From an uncultured Bacteroidales bacterium (GTDB taxonomy: Bacteria; Bacteroidota; Bacteroidia; Bacteroidales; UBA932), in assembly GCA_934726455.1 (NCBI GenBank), contig CAKVDS010000056.1, positions 1 to 12,270 on the forward strand: DNA of 12,270 bases, given 5' to 3'. Below the pieces are notes generated by a model that was not told the origin of the DNA, ran no database searches, and saw nothing but the letters and a program-made list of their open reading frames with translations. The position numbers were made by a program, and so were the translations under genes. Shown piece by piece: positions 1-5,175 of this stretch; positions within the stretch are counted from its first letter, which is position 1, and the number at the start of each line of letters is the position of its first letter.

Positions 1-79
1 TACTTCTTTTGTAGTTCTGTGTGTGGTGTCATATTGACTGACTCTGTTTTGAGTCAACCCTTTTCAGGCCAATACATTT

Positions 80-89
80 CGTGCGCACG
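80..89. repeat. Isolated copy of the CGTGCGCACG palindrome
   Basis: The 10-bp palindrome CGTGCGCACG lies just past the transposase stop codon, followed by GGAACAGAGCGG. It closely matches the last copy of the 2537-2655 cluster (2646-2655, followed by GGAGCAGAGACGG), so the shared sequence extends past the palindrome itself. The two sites are about 2.5 kb apart. Confidence 0.65.
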
Positions 90-102
90 GGAACAGAGCG
101 GG

Positions 103-1014
103 TCATTTTCCTCTTTGCGCAGAAAGAGGAAATGCGGCATCAACTTCAAATTGAGCCAAATTCAAAAGTCTGGATATCTGGCTGTTTGATGAGCGGTATT
201 CGTAACGCAACTTTCTGGCAAGATCAAGCTTCTGCGGCTTTGAGAGCCCTTTCAGATCCGGACTGCCATATCTGTCATTGAGAATTCCGACAAGTATGGA
301 GAACAACTCATTGTCCGTCAAAAAAGCACCTTCACCGATTTCCACTGCCACATTACCGTAGGCCTCCACATTCTTGTTCAAAAGCGAGTAATAATGATGA
401 GCCTCCCGGAACATGGACATTCCCAGATTGAGCGCACAGTATGATGATGGCGACACATACCCGTCCACAACATGATAGTCGCCCGGAAGCTTGGGGCTTC
501 GACTTCTGAACATCAACCTTAATTCAGAGTCTTTCAGATCCGCCAAGGTGACAGAAGATTTGGGCTTACAATAATAGAATGGGCCTGTCCCCCACGGATA
601 TGAGAAAGGTGTCTGGCGCGGATCCGCCACATATCCGTTCCGATGTATATATACTATAGTATTTCTCAACGCCCGGATATCGCCGACAGCCTTAAGAGAG
701 GGAGAAAATCGCAGTGGAAGCCCTCCGATCCCGCGTGCTATCCTCCTCCGTAAGACCGTGAAATACATGAAGCAACGCGGCTGCTGTCCACTGAGAAGAA
801 AGTGAATATGGTTCCCCATCACCTCAAACGCGATGATACGGACATCCTGGAATTCGAAAGCACCCCTCGCGATGACGTTCATCACGAACTTGAACTCATC
901 ATCATTTCTGAAAAGCAAGGGCATGTCCTTGCCGGAAGTGTAGAGATGCCAAAACGGGGCATTCTCCCGGAAAGCATTGTCACAACAGTTTTCCTGATCT
1001 TTAAAAGTCTTCAT
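103..1014 (-). CDS. REP-associated tyrosine transposase (RAYT), IS200-like HUH family
   Basis: A 303-residue single-domain transposase of the Y1/HUH class, which nicks single-stranded DNA through a tyrosine. The metal-binding motif is GNHIHFLL, with His69-Ile-His71. The likely nucleophile is Tyr122 in the segment VYIHRNG, the usual position of the YIHxNP motif in RAYTs. Residues about 257-286 (LSKPQKLDLARKL... QISRLLNL) look like a C-terminal helix-turn-helix, as seen in many Bacteroidales RAYTs. An in-frame GTG at 1053 would add 13 residues, but a good promoter (1085-1056) puts the transcript start near 1049, so the ATG at 1014 is preferred. RAYTs are usually single-copy domesticated enzymes that act on REP hairpins elsewhere rather than on flanking ends; no flanking IS ends or target duplication were seen. 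The family is clear, the substrate is inferred. Confidence 0.88.
   Translation of the reverse strand: MKTFKDQENCCDNAFRENAPFWHLYTSGKDMPLLFRNDDEFKFVMNVIARGAFEFQDVRIIAFEVMGNHIHFLLSGQQPRCFMYFTVLRRRIARGIGGLPLRFSPSLKAVGDIRALRNTIVYIHRNGYVADPRQTPFSYPWGTGPFYYCKPKSSVTLADLKDSELRLMFRSRSPKLPGDYHVVDGYVSPSSYCALNLGMSMFREAHHYYSLLNKNVEAYGNVAVEIGEGAFLTDNELFSILVGILNDRYGSPDLKGLSKPQKLDLARKLRYEYRSSNSQISRLLNLAQFEVDAAFPLSAQRGK
107..132. repeat. 10-bp perfect hairpin at the RAYT stop codon
   Basis: TTTCCTCTTT at 107-116 pairs perfectly with AAAGAGGAAA at 123-132 around a 6-base loop. It covers the last codons of the transposase, whose stop is at 103-105. There is no U-tract after it on either strand, so a simple intrinsic terminator is doubtful; transcript 3'-end protection or an enzyme-recognised hairpin are alternatives. 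Confidence 0.6.
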
Positions 1015-1055
1015 AGTCAAGTGTTTGTTTTTATTGCATGCCAGAGCATACACCG

Positions 1056-1085
1056 CGAAGATAATGAATTTGCTCTGAAAACAAA
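1056..1085 (-). promoter_or_regulatory. Bacteroidetes-type promoter of the transposase gene
   Basis: On the minus strand TTTG (1085-1082) is followed after 18 bases by TATCTTCG (1063-1056), close to the Bacteroidetes consensus TTTG-N19..21-TAnnTTTG. The start of transcription would be near 1049, giving a leader of about 35 bases before the ATG at 1014. Confidence 0.55.
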
Positions 1086-1126
1086 AACCTTTCCTTATAT
1101 TCGCAGCGTAAAATTTTGTGCCCGAA

Positions 1127-1158
1127 CCGCAACGCGGCAGACCATTGCAGCATGCCGC
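1127..1158. repeat. GC-rich stem cluster (GCGGCA/TGCCGC)
   Basis: GCGGCA (1134-1139) can pair with TGCCGC (1153-1158) over a 13-base loop, and the overlapping CCGC-AAC-GCGG (1127-1137) is an alternative stem. The GCGGC/GCCGC core matches the stem of the dispersed hairpin element that begins 35 bases downstream. It may be a diverged member of the same family. Confidence 0.4.
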
Positions 1159-1186
1159 AAGCGAGACGGACCAGACGAACCGTTGT

Positions 1187-1355
1187 TTTAAGTAAGCGGT
1201 AAAAAATAAGTTGCCGCAGATTTGGCAAAGATTTTTGAGGATAGATTACTTTTTGAAGAAGGAGTGTGCCGGTGGCACATGACTGATGAAAAAAGGAATA
1301 TATACCAAAAAGATTGCCCAAAGGTGATGCAACTTATTTTTTAACGATTACTAAA
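1187..1355. repeat. Long imperfect palindrome made of two inverted hairpin-element copies
   Basis: The left arm at about 1191-1229 reads GTAAGCGG...TAAGTTGCCGC. The right arm at about 1313-1352 is its reverse complement, sharing GCAACTTATTTTTTA and then CGNTTACT. Both arms are symmetric about a central hairpin TGTGCC-GGT-GGCACA (1265-1279), and the bases between arms and centre also pair in part, so the whole 165 bases can fold on itself. The left arm carries its own stem, GCGGT/GCCGC over 12 bases. A third copy lies at 11866-11901. No protein-coding reading is convincing. The layout resembles a BIME-like or MITE-like element next to a RAYT (inference). Its right end adjoins the promoter of the FKBP gene. 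Confidence 0.65.
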
Positions 1356-1359
1356 TTTG
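1352..1359 (+). promoter_or_regulatory. -7 box for the FKBP-lipoprotein operon
   Basis: TAAATTTG matches TAnnTTTG exactly. No good TTTG is seen 19-21 bases upstream, where the sequence lies inside the right arm of the palindrome. Transcription would begin near 1365, about 33 bases before the FKBP ATG. The palindrome may therefore supply or influence this promoter. Confidence 0.5.
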
Positions 1360-1397
1360 TGCCGAATAAATCAAAACTGCTTTCAAAAGGAAAAGCG

Positions 1398-1814
1398 ATG
1401 AGCAAATCAAAGAAATTCAATCAATACAAGGCAGACAACGAGGCTTTTCTGGCTAGAAAGGCCGCAGAAGAAGGAGTGCTGGCGCTGGACAATGGCGTGG
1501 TCATCCGGAAACTGGAACTCGGACACGGCAAAGTTCATCCGGCACCCGGCAGTATTGTTTATGTCAACTACACCGGCCGTTTGATGGACGGGAGCGTGTT
1601 CGATTCCACCGAAGGGCAGGCTCTGCCGGCGCTGTTCCGGGTGCGGGATCTGATAATGGGTTGGCAGATAGCCCTCGTCAGAATGCATGAAGGGGACAAA
1701 TTCAGAGTATGGATTCCGGCCCGATATGCCTACGGCTCCGCCAAGATGGACGGGATACCGGCATGGTCAACTCTTGAATTTGATATTGAACTTGTCAAAA
1801 TAGCGCAGATATGA
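1398..1814 (+). CDS. FKBP-type peptidyl-prolyl cis-trans isomerase, cytoplasmic
   Basis: A 138-residue protein that should catalyse cis-trans isomerisation of Xaa-Pro bonds. After a charged N-terminal helix (about 1-40) comes one FKBP domain (about 48-136). The residues lining the FKBP active site are visible: Tyr58 in NYTG, Phe68-Asp69 in VFDS, Ile-Met-Gly-Trp89, Tyr110/Tyr112 in RYAYG and Phe128 in LEFDIEL. It looks catalytically intact. There is no signal peptide or lipobox, unlike many periplasmic FkpA/Mip types, so it probably stays in the cytoplasm. The ATG at 1398 follows an AGG-containing stretch; the open frame continues upstream but runs into the repeat element and the promoter, so the later start is chosen. 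Its TGA overlaps the ATG of the lipoprotein gene (ATGA), implying co-translation. Confidence 0.9.
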   Translation: MSKSKKFNQYKADNEAFLARKAAEEGVLALDNGVVIRKLELGHGKVHPAPGSIVYVNYTGRLMDGSVFDSTEGQALPALFRVRDLIMGWQIALVRMHEGDKFRVWIPARYAYGSAKMDGIPAWSTLEFDIELVKIAQI

Positions 1815-2377
1815 CAAACATGAAACACACAATACCGGAGAGATTATCCCTACTGTTTCTCTCTATTCTCTCTGTCGCCTCTTGCGGGACAATGAATACC
1901 ACACAGCTGGCCGGCGGTATCAGCAGACCGGCAAGGCTTACTGATGAAGACATGGCAGTCTTCAGAGAGGCGGTAGATTCCGGACTCGGGCTCAGACCAT
2001 GCAAAGTGTCGCATCAAGTGGTCGCTGGAACGAACTATTTTTTCGACTGCACAGGTGCAGACAAGCGTAAAGTGGAAGTGATTGTTTTCGTGCCCCTTCC
2101 TGAACGCGGGGACGCCCGGGTCACATATATTGACGGAAAAGCCGTGGAGCCGCAGACATTCAGGTTCATAGTCTACTATAAAGATGGCCCGGCATTGGAG
2201 AATCTCCTTGAAACCGTAAAAGACAGAGGTGATGAAGTATTATATAAGTATCAGAATTTCAAGGCAATCGCTATCAGCGTCACTTCCTGCTCCACAAAAG
2301 AACGCGCCGAGAAAGCCTATTCGGAACTGCCGGAAGTGTTGCATGTGATTGAAGACGGCATCGTCAACTTGGATTGA
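1811..2377 (+). CDS. Lipoprotein with cystatin (stefin-like) and inhibitor I9-like domains
   Basis: A 188-residue predicted lipoprotein and likely protease inhibitor. Residues 10-25 are a hydrophobic signal ending in the lipobox VAS-Cys25. Residues about 33-107 carry all three contact regions of papain-inhibiting cystatins: the N-terminal Gly35-Gly36, the hairpin QVVAG (69-73, followed by TNY as in stefins), and a Leu96-Pro97 loop in VFVPLP. Residues about 115-188 (FRFIVYYKDG... VLYKYQNFKAIAI... LPEVLHVIEDGIV) resemble the I9 subtilisin-propeptide fold: first strand, YxxFxA strand, then a PxVxxVExD-like end. I9 domains usually sit before a subtilase; here no protease follows, as in stand-alone I9 inhibitors. 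Cys64 and Cys80 could form a disulfide. The ATG at 1811 overlaps the FKBP stop; a second ATG at 1820 is an equally possible start. The signal and cystatin motif are seen directly; the I9 call and the inhibitory function are inferred. Confidence 0.75.
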   Translation: MTNMKHTIPERLSLLFLSILSVASCGTMNTTQLAGGISRPARLTDEDMAVFREAVDSGLGLRPCKVSHQVVAGTNYFFDCTGADKRKVEVIVFVPLPERGDARVTYIDGKAVEPQTFRFIVYYKDGPALENLLETVKDRGDEVLYKYQNFKAIAISVTSCSTKERAEKAYSELPEVLHVIEDGIVNLD

Positions 2378-2489
2378 TGCCGCAATTGAAGCCATGGTAT
2401 TAGCGCGCGAGGCCTGGTTTCCGTAAAAAACGCGGGGCAATGCTTTCCTGCCGGGAACTCAAAAGAGCGACTCGCGGAGCAAAGTGCCG

Positions 2490-2543
2490 TGGAACAATGC
2501 CGCAGTGTGGAACAATGCCGTGCCGTGGAACAATGCCGTGCGC
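2490..2543. repeat. 18-bp tandem direct repeat, three copies
   Basis: The 13-mer TGGAACAATGCCG recurs at 2490, 2508 and 2526, exactly 18 bp apart. The last 5 bases of each unit vary (CAGTG, TGCCG, TGCGC). It lies in the convergent gap between the lipoprotein and recO and runs directly into the GTGCGCAC cluster. The reading frames through it are low-complexity and unlikely to be genes. Confidence 0.8.
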
Positions 2544-2655
2544 ACGACGCTGATTCGGTGCGCACCAGACCCTCTCGTGCGCACGGGAGCTCGCGGAATT
2601 TTTTGCCGTGCGCACCAGGCCCTCCCGTGCGCACGGAAATGACTTCGTGCGCACG
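2537..2655. repeat. Cluster of six GTGCGCAC palindromes
   Basis: GTGCGCAC occurs with cores starting at 2538, 2558, 2577, 2608, 2627 and 2647, usually inside CGTGCGCACG. Two larger units of about 29 bp, GTGCGCACCAG(A/G)CCCTC then (T/C)CGTGCGCACGG, start at 2558 and 2608, a 50-bp period. Between them is a T-rich spacer. The copies could form many alternative hairpins in the shared 3' region of two converging transcripts. It could be a REP-like array, a bidirectional transcription end or a protein-binding array; none can be decided here. Confidence 0.75.
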
Positions 2656-2685
2656 GGAGCAGAGACGGGAGAACAGAGGTGCAGG

Positions 2686-2773
2686 GAGCGGATATTGAGA
2701 CGGCAGTCGGAGAACTTCATCGCCAGAGGTCACGCAGGACGGACAGCGAGCGGATATTTAGACGGCAGTCGGA
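2686..2773. repeat. 26-bp direct repeat duplicating the recO 3' coding end
   Basis: Bases 2686-2711 repeat 2748-2773 with one mismatch, 62 bp apart. The second copy is inside recO and encodes SDCRLNIRSL; the first lies just past its stop codon (2717-2719) and would encode the same peptide. This suggests a short duplication at the end of recO. Confidence 0.75.
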
Positions 2774-3367
2774 ATGGTAGCCGATATATTGCAGAATGCC
2801 CTCCGCTATTTCATTGCGGGTCAGCCCGTTGAGAGGAAGCAACATGGATTCCGCGAAGTCGTGCTCCAGCAGGAAGCGGATTTCCCGGAGGTGCTCCCCG
2901 GCAAAAGGCGCGAGGTCGGCCAGCGAGGGCGAGAATCCCAGCGCCACGGCAAACTCCAAAAGGAAACGCAGATGAAAGTTGCTGAAGTCCCCTTGCATGG
3001 CATCAAGCGTCAAGACAGAACGTTTGCACCAGTCGAAAAGGCCTTCTTCCAAAGCCCCGTCACGCACTGTCCGGTAGAGGACTTCGCTCATGAAGAGGGT
3101 CATTGTGTTTTTGCTGACGCTGGAACGGATGCCGCCAAGCGGGCTGACGGCCGAAAGCCGGCGTACGCGCCACAGGTCGGAACGCGGGTTCTCACTGACT
3201 TCCCCTTCCAAGATGTTGAGCGGCAGGAACAGAGCCATTCCACCGCCTGAGGGGACTGATGCGATGAAACTCCGCCGCCCCAAAGAAGGTGTCAAACAAT
3301 GCACGACCAGACTCTTCTCTCCGAGTTTGGTCGTGCTTAGAACAATGAGTTCAGTGCTGAATGTCAT
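2717..3367 (-). CDS. recO: DNA repair protein RecO
   Basis: A 216-residue RecO, the mediator that works with RecR to load RecA onto SSB-coated gaps and can anneal strands. The N-terminal OB-fold region is typical (LIVLSTTKLGEKSLVVHCLTPSLGRRSFI, about 8-36). The C-terminal helical part ends in the family pattern IAEGILQYIGYH... IRSLSVLRDLW. Only three scattered cysteines are present, so there is no zinc-finger as in some RecO proteins. It is somewhat short for the family. The ATG at 3367 overlaps the stop of the S41 protease gene upstream (TGATG), showing translational coupling; a TTG one codon earlier is less likely. The 3' end has been partly duplicated downstream. Confidence 0.88.
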   Translation of the reverse strand: MTFSTELIVLSTTKLGEKSLVVHCLTPSLGRRSFIASVPSGGGMALFLPLNILEGEVSENPRSDLWRVRRLSAVSPLGGIRSSVSKNTMTLFMSEVLYRTVRDGALEEGLFDWCKRSVLTLDAMQGDFSNFHLRFLLEFAVALGFSPSLADLAPFAGEHLREIRFLLEHDFAESMLLPLNGLTRNEIAEGILQYIGYHSDCRLNIRSLSVLRDLWR

Positions 3368-4983
3368 CAATACTGCTGTATCCTCGGGCTGCGCAAAGCC
3401 TCCTTGAGGGCATCATCATAGCGGATGCGGATCTTGACGCCGGCCTGCTGATAGTAATAGCGGACCACGATCTCCTCTTCGATGAAAGGGACTATCTCGT
3501 CTTTCTTGAGGCACAGGAACTCTTCCTTCTCCATGTCAATGGCCTTGTCAAGCGCCTCTATCTGAGGTGCGAGAGTCTCCTTAAGCCCGTCTTTCTCAAG
3601 CTCTTCCTTGACCTTGTCGAAGTATGTCTTGGCTGAGGAGCGGTAGTCGAACTCTTTGCCACAGGCGAATTTCACGAAATCATCGTAGTCCGCATCGCTG
3701 AGGTGGAACTCGTCCACCGGGGGTATGCTGTCGTGTGCCCTGACATATTCCAGCGCATAGTACTCCATGATCCCGTAGGCCACAAGGGCATAGGTCAGTC
3801 GGCTGTAGTTTTTCTCAGCCAGCTTGACATCTGGGGTGATGCCGCCGCCGTCGCGCACCGTGCGCCCATGGGCGGTCTTGAACTCCCGGGTAAGCGAATC
3901 CGGTATCTGGCTGACGCTTCCGTCCTCGTTGCGATGGCTATAGTCAAGCGCCTGTACGCAGCGCCCCGAAGGGGTGTAGTATTTGGCCGTCGTGACCTTG
4001 AGCTCTCCCCCGTAAGGGAGGGATTTGATGCTCTGTACAAGGCCCTTGCCAAAGGTGCGCTGACCCATTATGGTGGCCCTGTCCATGTCCTGGAGCGCTC
4101 CGGACACTATCTCTGAAGAAGATGCCGAGCCCGAATCAACGAGCACGATCAACGGCATCTCGGTATCTACAGGATCGCGCCGGGTACGGAGTTCGTAGTT
4201 TGAATCAGCCTCGCGCCCCTTTGCCGAAACGACCAATGAACCCTTGGGCACGAAGATGGACACGATCTCGGCAGCCTCGTTCATCAGGCCGCCGCCGTTG
4301 CCGCGAAGATCAAGGACGAGGGTGCGCATACCCTGCTTTTTGAGGCTGATGACCGCTTCCCTCATCTCTTTGCCGACTCCTTCCGTGAATCCGGTCTGGG
4401 AGATGTACCCCACCCCGTCACCGATCAGCCCGGCGAACTCGATGTCCGGTATGCGTATCTTCTCGCGCAGCACTGTCACCTCGGTAATCTCGCCGCCGCG
4501 GATTTTCTTGACCTTGAACTTGACAGTCGTGCCCGGGTCGCCACGCATCTTCTCGCTGCACTGCTGGGATGTGAGCCCGACCACTGTCTGCCCGTCTATT
4601 TCCATTATCTCGTCCCCGCACACGAGCCCGCTCTTGGCTGCCGGGCTGCCCTCATACGGTTCGTTGATGATGACATTGCCCGAAGTCTCGGGCTTGTAGA
4701 TCACCGCCCCCACGCCACCGTAAGTCTTGTGGATGAGCATCTGGAGGTCTTCATTCTCCTCTTCGGGGATATAAACAGTATACGGGTCGAGCCCGGAAAG
4801 CATGGCATCGACCCCGCGGCGCTCTATCTTGTCTACCGGGAGCGAGTCCACATAGGATCTGGAAAGTTCCTTGAGAAGAGCCGAATGTATCTCGGTCCAC
4901 TTGCCGAGTGTGAAATTGCCGGACTGCGCCCCCGCACCGATGCAGAGGCAGAGGAGGGATATGAGTAATGAGGTTCGTTTCAT
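3367..4983 (-). CDS. S41 family C-terminal processing peptidase (CtpA/Prc-like)
   Basis: A 538-residue secreted serine protease of the tail-specific/CTP family, which cuts proteins near their C-terminus in the envelope. Residues 1-20 are a signal peptide ending GAGA-Q. A PDZ domain covers about 80-165 (YGGVGAVI, then GSPAAKSGLVCGDEIMEIDG). The S41 core has RGNGGGL (227-233), catalytic Ser288 in GSASSSEIVSGALQD and Lys313 in TFGKG, spaced 25 apart as in Prc and CtpA. The region after about 370 is a helical charged extension seen in Bacteroidetes members. The ATG at 4983 starts the signal peptide; the open frame reaches 5067 but would run through the promoter and bury the signal. It overlaps recO downstream and is divergent from the AlbA_2-WYL gene. 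Confidence 0.93.
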   Translation of the reverse strand: MKRTSLLISLLCLCIGAGAQSGNFTLGKWTEIHSALLKELSRSYVDSLPVDKIERRGVDAMLSGLDPYTVYIPEEENEDLQMLIHKTYGGVGAVIYKPETSGNVIINEPYEGSPAAKSGLVCGDEIMEIDGQTVVGLTSQQCSEKMRGDPGTTVKFKVKKIRGGEITEVTVLREKIRIPDIEFAGLIGDGVGYISQTGFTEGVGKEMREAVISLKKQGMRTLVLDLRGNGGGLMNEAAEIVSIFVPKGSLVVSAKGREADSNYELRTRRDPVDTEMPLIVLVDSGSASSSEIVSGALQDMDRATIMGQRTFGKGLVQSIKSLPYGGELKVTTAKYYTPSGRCVQALDYSHRNEDGSVSQIPDSLTREFKTAHGRTVRDGGGITPDVKLAEKNYSRLTYALVAYGIMEYYALEYVRAHDSIPPVDEFHLSDADYDDFVKFACGKEFDYRSSAKTYFDKVKEELEKDGLKETLAPQIEALDKAIDMEKEEFLCLKKDEIVPFIEEEIVVRYYYQQAGVKIRIRYDDALKEALRSPRIQQY

Positions 4984-4988
4984 GTATG

Positions 4989-5021
4989 CAAATATAACAT
5001 TCATTCCGGCAAACGGACAAA
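4989..5021 (-). promoter_or_regulatory. Promoter of the S41 protease-recO operon
   Basis: On the minus strand TTTG (5021-5018) is followed after 21 bases by TATATTTG (4996-4989), an exact -7 box. Only 5 bases separate the box from the ATG at 4983, so the transcript would be leaderless or nearly so. Confidence 0.65.
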
Positions 5022-5091
5022 TTTCATTCCATATAGAGCAGATGGCGGCGGAGCACCAAGTCGCCACGATGCAATCTTGCCCGCTTGGAGA

Positions 5092-5123
5092 TTTGCATGT
5101 GAACCGGGATTTTCATAGTTTTG
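5092..5123 (+). promoter_or_regulatory. Promoter of the AlbA_2-WYL gene
   Basis: TTTG (5092-5095), a 20-base spacer, then TAGTTTTG (5116-5123), an exact match to TTTG-N19..21-TAnnTTTG. Transcription would start near 5129, leaving a leader of about 47 bases. It is back to back with the protease promoter, about 70 bp apart. Confidence 0.65.
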
Positions 5124-5175
5124 CATAAATCGGCAATATTCTGGAAAACGCCGCATAAATAACCATTTCACGACA

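Noticed and set aside
103..1014. Complete IS200/IS605 insertion sequence
   Set aside because: No TnpB, no matched left and right subterminal ends and a RAYT-like protein; treated as a domesticated transposase.
1015..1053. Longer transposase start at GTG 1053
   Set aside because: It lies at or before the expected transcript start; the ATG at 1014 is favoured.
1031..1321. 96-codon minus-strand frame upstream of the transposase
   Set aside because: It spans the palindrome and the transposase promoter and resembles no protein; the hairpin symmetry explains the bases better.
2490..2655. CRISPR-like array
   Set aside because: Repeat units are 13 and 8-10 bp with short irregular spacers, and no cas genes are present.
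2317..2832. Overlapping frames on both strands through the repeat array
   Set aside because: Their residues (repeats like CAREGLVRT and GIVPRH) come only from the GTGCGCAC and 18-bp repeats, and all reading directions are open together; no family resemblance or start signal.
2774..3250. 158-codon plus-strand frame opposite recO
   Set aside because: Antisense shadow; recO has clear family motifs.
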